DNA from: Eleusine coracana subsp. coracana
Lineage: Eukaryota > Streptophyta > Magnoliopsida > Poales > Poaceae
DNA length: 64,000 nt
NCBI GenBank assembly: GCA_032690845.1
Contig: CM064422.1
Location: 9,672,001-9,736,000, forward strand
Direction of reading: 5' to 3'
The notes beneath the pieces were generated by a model. It did not search any database. It worked only from the letters and a program-made list of their open reading frames with translations, and was not told the origin of the DNA. Shown one piece after another: positions 9,917 through 22,195 of the stretch. Made by a program: the position numbers and the translations under genes. Each line of letters begins with the position of its first letter. Position 1 is the first letter of the stretch.

Positions 9917-10729
9917 CCACGAAAAAAATAGCTGGCTATAGCGTTCGCTATCTCGGGCTATAGCGTTTCTGGAGCAGCAGCGCTAGGATTTGCCCATTTT
10001 CGCGCTATCACATTAGCATCGCTAATAACAGCAATTAGCGGGCTATTGCTGCTAAATTGCTGCTGTTTTAGCCGGCTACGGCCTAAGCCAAAAGGCCCAA
10101 AATGTAGATGACTTATCTCCCCGTGTTTCTTTCTCAACCCTATCCATTCGCATCTCCAACAGGACAGAGGCAGCTGTGGGCGCCCGTGCGAGCTACACCG
10201 GCGGCGGCGACAGCGTTGGGCGTCTGTGTGAGCATCTACGCGAGCTACGGCGGTGGCTGTGGGCGCCCGTGCGAGCTGCAGCGGCGCCAGCGGGCGACGG
10301 CTGCTGCGGGCGACTCTGCGAGCTACGGCAGTGGCTACTATGTACGTCGGCGGCTACTGCGTGCGTCTGTGCGAGCTTCTACGATGGCGTGTGTCGACGG
10401 TCAGTCCCTGCCTTCCTGGTTGCTATGGCACCATGTCTCAATCCTAGTCAGAACAACATACTGCAGGTGCAGGCATGTTCATCTTCCCATCTCCTACTCT
10501 CTGTTATTTCTTCTTCCCATTTTATGTATTGTCATGTTTAAGTGTTAATGAGTCAGTACCCTGATTTCTAATGTGTTCATCAGTTTATATAGACATAATA
10601 CATTGATTTTTTATCTATTTTTTTTTAAAAACCGCTAAATGTAATAGCTGAAGCTGTAGCCCGCTATATCTTTTGTAGCTGCTGGAAAATCTTGCCGCTA
10701 AATATGATAGCCCGCTATTTTTTTCGTTG
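9917..10729. mobile_element. hAT MITE, 813 bp, with 8-bp target duplication
   Basis: The termini are inverted repeats: CCACGAAAAAAATAGC at the left, and CAACGAAAAAAATAGC on the opposite strand at the right, one mismatch in 16. The direct repeat GTGTCTAC flanks both ends (9909-9916 and 10730-10737), the 8-bp duplication expected for hAT. Subterminal TAGCGGGCTA-type words recur at both ends. The middle (about 10160-10400) is GC-rich with repeated GCGAGCTAC and GGGCGCCCGTGCGAGCT words and gives overlapping open frames that I judge non-coding. The second copy of the segmental duplication has the unoccupied site near 17605-17625. Confidence 0.88.
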
Positions 10730-11794
10730 GTGTCTACGGACCCAGAAAACTAGGTGCGCTGAGTAAGCAGTATTACCTGCCTGATTGTGGTTGGACGTTA
10801 TAACCTGTCTATGTGATTACGTCACAGTAACAAACATCCAGCATTCATCCAACCACGACAGATCAAAGAGAGTGGATATTATCAACTTTTTACATGTAAA
10901 ATGGAAAATCATAGCAATTCCATATAAAGTTCGTAGAGATTTTGAATGGAACGCCTAATTAGAGCATAATATTGAACTAACCATCAAGCAACCATCATAT
11001 GTTTTCCATGTTTCCTATCTTTCAGCTGATTGAAAGTTTTCGATCAATAGTTTGTTCGTTTGAGTTTTGATTTTTTTTATAGAATTATTTATATAATAAT
11101 TATAACTATTGAATCTAGATCTAATTAATTAAAGAGGTGACTGTCAGCTAAAAATTAGCAAGTCCCTATGTTTCCTCGTGATACTTGGTAATGCTGTTCT
11201 CTTTGATTCTGTAGGACTGGGAGGTGCACAAGTCATATTGGCGGTCGTTTTTGAATCTTTTGGGGGCCAGAGCAAACCTAAAAGCCGAGGGGTCTTTATG
11301 GATCCCTTGCTTGTTACTAAAAAAAATGAATGAATCCCTGGTCTGGGCCACTTGCTGGTTGCTTGATCGATACGAATGGGTTTTATCATGTATACACAAA
11401 TGCTGTGGCGAGGAAGAGCTCACGCTCGGTTGACTAGGGGTTCGGGTTATGAGCATGGTCACCATCCCTGGGATCTTTTGTCAAAAAAAAAAAACCATCT
11501 CTGAGATCGAACTCGAGACCTTACTAGCGCTTTGTCCCCAGAATAAATTTTAGGTGTAGATATGTCTCTCACCCGTAGAGTCACAATAGGCGGGTGACAT
11601 CCCCGTCATACATCAAGTTTTATGGACCTTGATAATTTCTGCAAAGATACGATATTATCACACTAGATATTGCTCGTGTACGTGGCTATGTGTGTAGGTG
11701 TGCGTTGTGGTGGTGTGCATGTGCACATAAACAAATACTACAATTATAACTAGTATGAAAGACTAAAAATGCTAAGTCATATAGGACTACGCAT

Positions 11795-11814
11795 TGCCCC
11801 CCCCCCCCCCCCCT
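11795..11814. repeat. Poly(C) run in copy A
   Basis: About 18 consecutive C residues. Similar C runs lie at 19419-19430 and 19499-19522. Length is probably unstable and may be imprecise in the assembly. Confidence 0.8.
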
Positions 11815-11986
11815 CCTCGAATCGGTCGGTCCTGCCATAGCTGTGAGCAGTGATGGTAAATCTTTAGAGTGGAGTGTGCTCTTACTCTTATTGCCAAATT
11901 TCTCATAAACTCCACCTTGCGCTGCTACAACCTATACAACAGATCGCGGGATATCCTTTCCGTCACTCGTAACCAAACTATGGTCA

Positions 11987-12572
11987 CATTTGGGACAAGC
12001 TTCCGTGAGTAGAGATTCTATGCAAATCATGATTTCCACCGGAGCCGCTGGCAATAGAATCGTTACCTAGAGAAGTTTCTCGTTTGGCTCTGTAGAGGAA
12101 TTGCTTTTGCTGCCTGGCATTCAAGCTGTCCCGCACATGTCGCCCCTCGCGCTCGTTGTCATCCCACCCCTGTCGCCCCCGCCAGCAGAGGTGAAGCACC
12201 AGCGGTCGCGGCTAGGCAAGCGATCGACGATGGCGGCTCAAGCTCCCTCCGCCCAAAGCAGGGGTGGGTGGACGGAGGTTGCCTATGCTCCTCCTCCTCT
12301 CGTCGTAATTGCTCCGTGGCATCTGGCACAGAAGCGGGGGCGGGTCAGTGAGCGCCTCTTCAACTCACGCAAGGGCGGCCAGGGGCGGGGGAGGGGGGGG
12401 GGGGGAGAATGAGTTTCATGTCCCGCACAATTCGGAAGGGTCGATTTCACGTCATAGTTCAAGAAGGGCACTGAAATGAATCACGTTCTCTGCAAGCCGG
12501 TTCGCAATCGCTCCATTCGGCTTCTGATGCGGCTTAAATCCAATGAAAATGAGTCATAATCCGTCCCAAATG
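11987..12572. mobile_element. Putative TIR element, absent from the paralogous site
   Basis: Starts with CATTTGGGAC and ends with its exact complement GTCCCAAATG, so the TIR is about 10 bases. The matching position in copy B of the segmental duplication (about 17850-17875) lacks this block, supporting an insertion. No clear target duplication was found, so the superfamily is unassigned. It contains a G-rich run near 12387-12407. Confidence 0.5.
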
Positions 12573-15500
12573 GGGAGTATAACGACCAGGCACGAACCCA
12601 AGTGCCCTTTGGAAGACTGTAAAATGTGACACTGGAGAAAACAGAAGCATCACAGTTCTGCAACAGCATGATATGCGAGATTTGAAATGTGCAAAAATAT
12701 TATTTTATTCCCAAATAAAGCTGTGCTCCCAATATCTATTCCGTCATGTCATCTTAGCCCCAATCATTTGATTGATGATCGATGTGGTAAATACATTTCC
12801 TTTTCTTAATGCGCTATATGCATTTGTTTTTCAAGATATGTATAGTCTATGCATCTCATGTTCGATGTGGCATGTTCATTTCTTTTTTCTAGGTGCGCTA
12901 TATGCGCTTGTACAATATGTGGTATACACAACTAGCTAGTACATGATTATTCTAAAGTGTTGGCCTATAGTCTATACCACACTCAAGTGTATTTAGGCCC
13001 AAAACTTATAATTTCTAACCAAGAACCATCGAATCCCTACTGCCTTTCTCCCGCTTAATTCACTCTTACGTACAAAATTTTTTAAAAAAATTATCACTCA
13101 TTTACCACATATTTGCCACCATCTTGCCTCCTATTTTTTTCGTTTTACTGTTGACTTGATCAGGTTGTAAACATTGACGCCTGTCGGTGATGTTGAGTTC
13201 GTACGTCTGCCATTGCAAAACATTGCTGTGTTCTGTGCCGTCCATTTAATAATCTATGACTCTTGATTAGTGCACTCTAACAGCCATGCAATTAAGCTAA
13301 TGGATCTCTATATTTTACAACAGTCAGGAAGTAGACAGGGAAACGTAATTTCTAACAACGGTATTGCAGACAACATTTCTTATATGTTTTATGACCTTTT
13401 ACCAAGCTTTAATGATGACTAATTGTTTTTCCTTTGCTACAAAACCGGTTCACTCTGACGACAACGAATTGATGCATGCTTAAGGTTATTTGGCACCAAT
13501 TACAATGCAAATGATTACACAATTTGATGGGTTCGTGGCACTTGATTTGGATATCATTTTACTTGGTCAAATAATGGATATTGTCACAACAAATTTTAAT
13601 TATCGATTGTAATAATATGTTGTGCTCTTATAAAGAAACTAAATATATTTTATCAAGAAATTACTAACTCACTAGCATTTCAAATTTCATTGCTAGCTCT
13701 ATCATTAAAGAGCTAATTACATACTTGAACAATGACAAGAGCAGTGACGTGAAAAATTGTGCTTGCCATGTGAGACTACTACAAATAAAGGTCCATTAAC
13801 TTAATTGTTTGACTACTAGACTAAAATCAAGGACGGTAGATTATTAGTTAGACGGCGCAGAATGGAGCAATGTCATATCGTGACATTGCATTGCAATGTT
13901 AGATGATACGAATCTATGGGACTAGGGGTCTCTAGAATCACGCAATGTTACACGAGGATAACCACAGAGAATCCAAGGCTTGTGGTCCCAAAGGCAAGAT
14001 AAGGAATAAATGAAAGAATTTTTGTTCTCTCTCCCACCACTTCTCACGACATGCATGAGGCACAAAGGTCAAAGATAACACATGCATGTGATGATAGGGT
14101 CACACCTTTTACTCTCTCTCTCTCTCTTAAGGTGTACCTGAGAAGGAAGAGGCACAAGACCCAATACAAAGCACCAGCACACCACAATAAAAGGTGGCAT
14201 CCAAGGCTGGTAGAAGGAGGCTCCCTTCGACAGTAAGGAGATTCTTCTTCCTCCTCCCAAGTCTCCATGGCTCAAGAATAAGCTCTTCTATTTAGATCTG
14301 TATACTTTACAAATAATACAAGAAATACATGCAAGCAGGATGTAGGGCTATTAGCCTCCGAGCGGCCTAAATCTGGGTAAAAATTCTCATGTGTTTTATT
14401 CGCCCTTATTTGACTATTTGTTTGGAGATTACAGCGTGATCATCCGTATCCCAACCATCAAGGAGCGGTTTGACTAACCTCCCATATATGAGGTGTCCAT
14501 ATATCTACAATGCCTTTGTGGCCTTGTCATTCATACTACTATAAAAACAATATTTTTTATATTATTAACCAAAGTAGTGGCCATGTAAAAATAAGGTCGA
14601 AACCGTTGATGTTTGCTATAATCAGACAATGATGGATCTCACTACGGCCCACACATTAGAGAATAGTAAGTAGTGAACAATGTTGATGTTTTCTATTTTT
14701 AATGATAAGACACTCATGTCATCAATCATCACTAAAAAAGTTTTAAGCGCTTCAGACCCATTAATATTTTATAAAACCAACAAGCCCAAAACTGAAACCC
14801 TAATATAAGCTCACCCTTAGCCTATCTCCTCCACTGTTTTGTTTCTCCCCCTCTCTCACACCCGCCGCTACCCATCACACTCTCCCTCACTTTCCCCTCT
14901 CCCATGGCAATGTAGTCACATTCCTCCCATTCCGCTTTCCCATAGTGGCGTGGTCGCCTCCCTCCTTTTCCTCTCAAACTATATATGGCTCGAGGTGCGG
15001 CGCTCCCTTGGCGATGGTTGGAGGCCTCTCTTGCGCATATAACATAAGGCCCTCTCTCGGTTATGGTGTACAACCCCCTTATGTACTACAACATGGGACC
15101 CCTCAACGTTGGGATATGACTCCTAAGGCAACCAATCTATACGATGATGAGTTTGAAATCTCATTGTGTGGATGTCAAAAAATGCAATGTGAAGCTGTCA
15201 GATTGCTAGTAGTGGTAAAAAAGCCCAATCAACCAGAACAAAATGGTAAACTCTCTCTCTCTCTCTCATTTTATTGTATGGTAGACAACATGATGTCATT
15301 GTCGACCACTAGAACACGATTCTAATGGCATGTTCCCGTTTGCAATAGAAAGACACCCATTTCCAATTGTGAATGAATAATAACATTCCTAATGCTCGTG
15401 ACTATAGGTCTTCTTGGCCTATTACCGAAGGCTTTGTTTGTAGTAGTGTCACCAGATTGTCTATTTGTTTGCAATAGCATTCCCGTCATCATGATTTTTC

Positions 15501-17398
15501 TTTATGTTATTAGGCCACCCGACCTCTCCAATTAGTAGCCTAAGTCTAACTTGTTATGGTAGAAGAAGAGAAGAGGCGACCGCGTCGTAGACCTCCAATA
15601 AATAAAAATGCTAAATATAGGACTCGAGTGTCAGGTTTTAGGAACACTAATGTCTTAGGTTTCCTTAGGTTCTAATTATATCAAACGTATAGGTCAATAC
15701 TCATAGAATATTATTTTGGTTTCCTTATTAGTTATCTTGGATTTCTATCTCAACCATACTCTAAGAATACTATAATAAAGACTTGTTTTGTGGTTGCACA
15801 TCGCGTTATTATGGCATTCCACAATTGACAAGCTACGGACATAGAACCGTGTGTGTTAGCTCCGAATCTTTGGCAAATTGTGGCGCAGCCACACTGTCAC
15901 CATGCGGCTTCCCACACCCACCCCCGCCCGCGCCGTGTTTCAAACACTCGGACGAGAACCACTTGCAGGGAAGCCAGTCCCACTTTAAATCCTGCTTGCT
16001 TCCTCTTAATTCCAAGCGACGCGCAATCATGTCCTACCATCAATATCTTAACTTTTGAGACAGTAAAATCTTTTTAAGATCAGCCCGATCAAATACGAAG
16101 CATCGATCGCGATTGGAAAGATCGGCGCGGCCTGCGTACGTAGGTCTGGTCTCTGCCTCTCGGCGCTCGCCCGTGCATCTACAGGCGGCCACCATCATTA
16201 CGAAAATGGTCTTTCCCGAGGTGTGCATCATCGGCACGTCGCCACGGCATCCGCTTCGGCCGCATCCACGCGGCACGACGATTGGACATGACAGAGGCCG
16301 GTTCGGAGATTTTCCGGGGAAGCCCAAAGATTTTGTTTCGCAGGGCGGTAGAGCATCTCATAATCATCGGAGCCTCATTCGTTGGCTTTGGTTAATCAGT
16401 GTCTTATCAAGACTGCTGACCTCCTACATGATAGCATGGCATCCTCAGGCTCTCACATATAAATTCAAATAAAATGCTATCTAGGTTTCATCAATAATAA
16501 GTTAATTATGAACTAACTATTTTATTCAAATAACACACAAATAAGGGATTTTTTATTGAGAGAAAAAAATAAGAGATTATGACAGCCTAACGCTGACTGG
16601 TTCAAATTTAAATATTTTCACCTTAAATAAGCTCAAATTTGTGTATTTTTACAAATAATGCACGTATAAAAAATAAACATAGGAAATGTCAAAATTATCT
16701 GGCGTGGCCCGGTTGGATTATCCGCACAGTTGGCGACTAACTAATAGAACAGAATTAATAAGAACTGTCTCCAAATTCGAGGCAAAGATAAGAGAGTAGT
16801 TCATGGCACGTATTTTATTAATAATTTGATTATTCATTGTTCACAGGCAATAGAGATGACCAATACTCCAATAGCTCGGTGGTATGTGTTTGTAACTAAG
16901 TAGTCCAACGATTGTTTAATGCTTGGTGATCTTGACTCTTTTCGGTGCAAATTAAGGAAAAGAGAAAAATTCAACAATATTACAAATCGTATTATTAGGT
17001 CAAGAATGATATTGTATATACACAAATTCCCTATGTAAAATATACATGTGCGATTGACACTGATAGGTGAGGTCACATGGTGTGTGGTCCCATTTATCAA
17101 TAGCTACTGCATGTGTATAATTTACTATAGAGGATCTTGATGCATGCTGTATAGTCTCACTGCCGCTTGGTCGATCATACAAAATGTGGGAAGATTTTCT
17201 GCTGCTTCTCTCGCTCCATGAATCCGAAAAAAAAAAGGCTCCCTGAACTTACTTGCCGCCAGCCATAAAAAGAGCGAAGGGGCTGGGTCATGGTCAACTT
17301 ACCACAGCGGCACAGCGAACTGTATGTTGCCAACTAGCTGGCATCTCTCACCTCTCGTCTCGTGTGTGTCTATTTGTGTTTGGCTGCGGTGCGGGGTG

Positions 17399-17554
17399 CA
17401 GTGGCGAAGCTTCAGCTCTAAATTAAGGGGGCCAACCTCATTAATTTAACAAAAATTAATGATGAATAGTATCAAATTACTGTTTATATAGTATTAATTT
17501 CAGTAGGTGAGGGGGCCAATGACCCCCTTTGACTCCTATGAAGCTTCGCCACTA
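17399..17554. mobile_element. Short hAT-type MITE, 156 bp
   Basis: Inverted ends CAGTGGCGAAGCTTCA and, on the complement, TAGTGGCGAAGCTTCA. The flanks GCGGGGTG (17391-17398) and GCAGGGTG (17555-17562) are 8-bp direct repeats with one mismatch. Copy A of the duplication has the empty site GTGCAGGGTGCAG near 9860. A run of G and its complementary C run lie near the right half. Confidence 0.75.
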
Positions 17555-17729
17555 GCAGGGTGTAATATTTATATCTATACTTGCGTATTTTTCCATTTTT
17601 CCTAGTTGTTAGTCTGTACTACAAATGCTATGGGACTGTCATAATTGTGAGTAGTGATGGTAAATCTTCAGAGTGGAGCGTGCTCAACATCATTACCAAA
17701 TTTCTCGTAAACTCCACCTTACGCTGGTA

Positions 17730-17799
17730 CTTCCTCCGATTCTTTATATAAATATTACTATATTCTTGTAAGAATGCTTATATAAAGGTATGAAGAGAG
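17730..17799. mobile_element. Small Stowaway-like MITE, about 70 bp
   Basis: CTTCCTCCGATTCTTTATATA at the left is partly complementary to TATATAAAGGTATGAAGAGAG at the right, with TA on both flanks (17728-17729 and 17800-17801). It is absent from the matching position in copy A. It is short and diverged, so the call is tentative. Confidence 0.45.
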
Positions 17800-18088
17800 T
17801 AAGTCGTAACTCGTAAGTTGGATCGCGCGAGGCACCATTCGTAAGTCGTAACCACAATATACTGTATACTTGACGAGCAGGCACGAACCCAAGTGCCCTT
17901 TCGATGGATGATACAGACTGTAAAATGTGACACTATTAGACACTAAAGAAAACAGAAACATCACCAATTCTGCCACAGTAATGATATGCCAGATTTGAAA
18001 TGTGCAAAAATGTTATTTTATTCTCAAATAAATGTAAACATTGCTTCGAATATCTATTCTGCCATGTCATCTTAGCCCTAATCATATA

Positions 18089-18706
18089 TAGGGCTGGCAA
18101 AAAAGCTCAGGCTCGTGAGTCAGCTCGGCTCGGTCATAATTTTGACTCGGCTCGGTTTTTTAAATGAATCAAGCCAAGCTCCTTTTATAGCTCCATTGTT
18201 TAACAAGCCAGTTCATGAGCTGCTCGTAAATGTTTGATAGGCTCGATAAGCTTGATAATATGAAATTATCGACCTTCAAATTAATAAAAAATTTATATAT
18301 TTATATTTAGTGAACTTTAAATTATATTTAATATATAAATAAAGTATAATACTTATTAAATATATATTTATTATTAAAACATCTATCTTATATAGACTTA
18401 TTGATTGTCATTCTAGAGTCCAATTTATGTTTTTTTAGTAATGTTCTCTTCATTAATATTTTAGAATATTATTTTCATGCTTTAGTATTATTAAAATATA
18501 TAAATTAATTAATATTCTTGTCATCATAGTTGAATTATGCTTGGCTCGTGAGCCTAACCAGCCAGCTCGAACTTTTCAAATGAACCAAGTCAAGCATCTT
18601 TTCTAGCTCGCTAGTCTTAATGAGTTGAGCCGAGCTCGCTCGTTAACTTAACGAGTTTTCATGAATCGAGCTTTAACGAGTCGAGCCAGCTCGTTAGCCA
18701 GCCCTA
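18089..18706. mobile_element. hAT MITE with GCTCGGCTCG subterminal repeats, 618 bp
   Basis: The ends are TAGGGCTGGC and its complement GCCAGCCCTA. The exact 8-bp repeat ATCATATA flanks both sides (18081-18088 and 18707-18714). Copy A has an unoccupied site at about 12755-12765. Subterminal GAGCTCGGCTCG-like repeats and the TIR resemble those of the transposase-bearing element at 49255-52581, so it may be a non-autonomous relative. No coding sequence. Confidence 0.88.
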
Positions 18707-19350
18707 ATCATATACGATTGATGTGGCATGCTCAAGATATACATTTTCTTTTTTTAATATGCTATATACATTTACTTTTCACAAGATATGTATAGTCTAT
18801 TCATCTCATGTTCGATGTGGTATGCTCATTTCTTTTTTGTAGGTGCGCTACACTTTTACAATATGTGGTATACACAACTAGTACATGATTATTCTAAATT
18901 ATTCGCCTATAGTCTATACCACACTCAAGTTTATTTAAACCTAACACTTATAATTTTTAATCAAAAGCCATCAAATCCATACCGCCTTCTCCCCCGCTTA
19001 ATTCACTCTTACGTACAAATTTTTCTTTTTCTTTTTTACCACTCATTTACAACATCTTTGCATCCATCTTGCCTTCTATTTTTTCTCTCTTTTACTGTTG
19101 ATTTGATCCGGCTGTAAAATGGTGCCCTTGTCATTCACACTAATATAAAAATGGTATTTTATATATTGTTTACCATAGTAGTGGGCATCTAAAAATAAGA
19201 CTGAAACACGTCGATTGTCTATGGCCCACACACTAGAGAGCAATAAGTGGCGAACCATGTTGATGTTTTCTATTTCTAATGATAGACACTCATGTTGGTA
19301 ATCATCACTAAAAACCTTAAGCCCAATAGATCCACTAACACTTCATAAAA

Positions 19351-19522
19351 CTAACAAGCCCAAAAGTGAAGCCCTAATATAAACTCACCCTTACTCCATC
19401 TCCTCCACCGCTCTGTTTCCCCCCCCCCCCTAACTAACAAGCCCAAAAGTGAAGCCCTAATATAAACTCACCCTTACTCCATCTCCTCCACCGCTCTGTC
19501 CCCCCCCCCCCCCCCCCCCCCC
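19351..19522 (+). repeat. 83-bp tandem duplication ending in poly(C)
   Basis: A block starting CTAACAAGCCCAAAAGTGAAG and ending CTCTGT followed by a C run occurs at 19351-19430 and again at 19434-19522, almost identical. Copy A has a single version (about 14770-14850), so the extra unit arose after the larger duplication. Confidence 0.85.
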
Positions 19523-21287
19523 CGGCTCTCACACGCGCCCACCATCACACTCTCCCTCATCTTCCGCTCTCTCCTAGTGGTGTGGTCACCTCCCCCTCTC
19601 CTTTTCCTCTCAAACCATGGGTGGCTCGAGGTGCGGCGTCCCCTTGGCGGCGGTTGGAGACCTCCCTTGCGTACATAACATAAGGTCCTCTTGGTGAGTA
19701 CGGCCCTCTTATGTACTGCAAATGGAACCCCCTCAACAGCGGCACATGGCTCCCAAGGTGAGGGTCTGGATGCCAAGAATTTCAATGCTAGATTACATAC
19801 TCTGTGTGTGTGTGTTTATTGTGTGACAGACAACATGATGTAGAACACGATTTTAATGGCATGTTCCCAGTTCGCATTTGAAAAGACACTCATTTCTAGT
19901 GATGAATGAATAGTAATAGTCCTAATGCTCGTGAGTATAGATCTTTTCGACTCATTACTGAGTCTATATTTGTAGTAGTATCACTGGATTTTTTATTGTT
20001 TATGATTTTTCTTTAAGTTATACGTTCCATTGTGTATCCCAACTTAACACCCGATCTCTCCAACCAATAACCTAAATTTAACTTGTTGAACTTGTTATGG
20101 TAGAAGAAGAGGAAAGATGACCGCGTCATAGATCTCCAATCAATCAAAATGCTAAATGTAGGAGGTTTAAGGAACAATTATGTCTTAGCTTTCCTTAGAT
20201 TCTAATTCTACCGAACTTAGATCAATACGCATAGAATATTTATTTTAGTTTCCTTATTAATTAGTTATCTTAAATATGATATTTTCATTTCAACCATACT
20301 CTAAGAACATTACAATAGAGACTTGTTTTATGGTTGCACATCGCCACATCTATGACACTTCATAGTTGGTAAGCTACGACGTGCGAAATGAACATAAAAC
20401 CGGATGTGTTGGCTCTGAATCTTTGACATTGTAACGCAGGCACGGTGTTCGACAAGTGGGTCATGTGCCTAACCTGCACCTCGGTGATCTGCGATGGGTC
20501 GTGCATGCAAAGCAAATGCACCCTAAAGCAAATGATTTAGATCCACACACCCTTGTGTCATGGTCTCGGCAAGCCTCTTTCTCATTCTTGCACATAAGTG
20601 CTTCTTTTCTTGAATCCTTTTAAATTTGATTTAAACCTTGTTAGACCCCTTCCCAAAAATGCCACCTCCTGTGTTGTCGCCAAAGTGTCTTCAGGAGAAG
20701 ACACTATTTATCACCGTTCATTTTATGAATCTATGGTTTATCTTCTTTCTCCATCATATATTGATCCACTAACATAAATCACGAAAACATATCTAACGGT
20801 GGTTATCCCGTGCCTTCTCTGAAGGCACCTTCGGTTTCGTATTTCCCCTCCCACACCCCTGCCCACGCCGTGTTTGAAACACTCGGACGATAACCACTTA
20901 CAGGGAAGCCAGAACGTATCCCACTTCAAATCCTGCTTGCTTACTCTTAATTCCAAGCGAAGCGCAATCATATCCTACCATCAATATCTTAACTTTTGAG
21001 GCCGTAAAATCTTTTTAAGATCTGCCCGATCAAATACGAAGCGTCGATCGCGATTGGAAAGGTCGGCGCGGCCTGCGTAGGTCTGGTCTCTGTGCCTCTG
21101 TCGGCGCTCGCCCGTGCAACTGCAGGTGGCCACTATCATTACGAAAATGGTCTTTCCCGAGGTGTTCATCATCGGCACGTCGCCACGGCATCCGCTTCGG
21201 CCGCATCCACGCGGCACGACGATAGGACACGACGGAGGCCGGTCGGAGATTTGCCGGGGGAAGCCAAAAGATTTGACGGAGGCCTAA

Positions 21288-21973
21288 GACTATCTCCAAG
21301 GATGTATACCTATTTTGAAGACCCAAAATTGTGAATACGTACTCGTTTGGCTGATGGGGCATGACCCAAAATTGAGTGTTTCTAACGGGAGACCTTAACT
21401 GAGTCGTCATCTACGCTCATCCGTTCTCTGGCCGCCGCCATACGCTCGTAGCAGCCAGCGCCTCGACCTCGTCCCGCCGCCTTGGAGCTCGTCGGCCTGC
21501 GTCGCGACTGCCTAGAGCTCGCCCCGCCGCCGCCGTCCATGCCTGAATCTCGCTGGCCTGTGCCGCCACCGCTTGGAGCTTGCCGCGCCTCCGTCGTTCG
21601 TGCCTGGAGCTCGCCGGCCTACGCCGCCACCGCCTGGATCTCGCTCCGCCGCCGGCGCCTGGAGCTCGTCGGCTTGCGCCGCCACTGCCTCGAGCTCGCC
21701 CAGCCTCGCGCCGCTGCTGCCTCGTGGGGTCTCCTGCTCGGGCGGAGCTACCGGAGGAAGGGGGATGCGAGGGGGGCCGGCCGGGCGGAGCACGGTGGGA
21801 AGAGGAAGAGGCATCCTCGCGCGGGTCGCGCGGGGAGCTGCTCCATTTGTAGGTCACGGACTCGACTGTATCTAAAATAGATATTCTGTTTAAGTCACTC
21901 GTTGGAGACTGATTTTCGGGTTTCACGACCCATTATCGAAATAGGGTGCCGAACGGGTACGTTGGAGACAGCC
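21288..21973. mobile_element. Probable Harbinger-type MITE carrying GC-rich tandem repeats
   Basis: The left end GACTATCTCCAA and the complement of the right end GGCTGTCTCCAA are alike in 10 of 12 bases, with TAA at 21285-21287 and TTA at 21974-21976 beside them. The interior holds about four copies of a roughly 54-58-bp GC-rich unit (starting near 21482, 21540, 21601 and 21656; core CTGGAGCTCGCCGGCCT). Open frames there are by-products of the repeat. The element sits between the segmental duplication and the Argonaute promoter. Confidence 0.5.
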
Positions 21974-22185
21974 TTACCGCTTCGCGACCGCGTCGTGCGC
22001 GTGATCACTGCTGATCAATGTTCGTTGCCCGATGAAGCAAGCACACGCGTGGCACGCGACCCAGCATCACCGACGTGTGGGGTCCCTTGAGTGGAGAACC
22101 AACGTGTCAGTGACACGATTTGATCAGATTCGCGTCGCTTGGAGTTACTGTGTAATCTCTCCCCTTCGCAACTCGCAACGCCCCC

Positions 22186-22195
22186 GTATATATCC
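22186..22195 (+). promoter_or_regulatory. TATA box of Argonaute copy 1
   Basis: GTATATATCC lies about 90 bases before the presumed ATG at 22284, giving a leader of about 60 bases. The upstream 200 bases contain ACGTGT-like words (near 22070 and 22108), with a weaker parallel upstream of copy 2 (near 42990-43040). Confidence 0.55.

Larger units (their letters stand above)
8811..16339 (+). repeat. Tandem segmental duplication, copy A (about 7.5 kb)
   Basis: The order and orientation of matching blocks are the same as in 16340-21284. Matches include 8811-9500 with 16340-16980, 9661-9880 with 17195-17370, 11830-11925 with 17630-17725, 12580-12700 with 17875-18010, 12840-13140 with 18780-19100, 14520-14960 with 19120-19600, 15040-15440 with 19680-19950, and 15500-16330 with 20010-21270. 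Copy A is longer because it carries insertions absent from B: a hAT MITE (9917-10729), about 1 kb at 10738-11765, a TIR element (11987-12572) and about 1.3 kb at 13174-14518. No recognisable gene lies in it; short frames are not conserved between copies. Confidence 0.85.
16340..21284 (+). repeat. Tandem segmental duplication, copy B (about 4.9 kb)
   Basis: A head-to-tail copy of 8811-16339. The junction lies between ...AAGCCCAAAGATTTTG and GCAGGGCGGTAGAGCATC near 16339/16340; the same edge words occur at 8811 and at about 21262-21276. B contains its own insertions missing from A: hAT MITEs at 17399-17554 and 18089-18706, a small Stowaway-like element at 17730-17799, and about 400 bases at 20440-20840. 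No conserved coding region was recognised in either copy. Confidence 0.85.

Noticed and set aside
10108..10548. Overlapping 146-, 121- and 64-codon frames
   Set aside because: They lie inside the hAT MITE and come from GC-rich tandem words; no frame is favoured.
16113..16472. 119-codon frame at the end of copy A
   Set aside because: It crosses the junction of the tandem duplication and is not preserved as a frame in copy B (21060-21280).
18788..19117. 109-codon Tyr/Leu/Phe-rich frame
   Set aside because: AT-rich chance frame; the corresponding stretch in the other arm of the duplication (about 12840-13140) does not conserve it.
19419..19522. Poly(C) runs as functional elements
   Set aside because: Homopolymer runs are prone to slippage and sequencing error; no supporting context.
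21417..21926. Several Arg/Pro/Ala-rich frames on both strands
   Set aside because: They are products of the GC-rich tandem units in the element at 21288-21973, not a gene.
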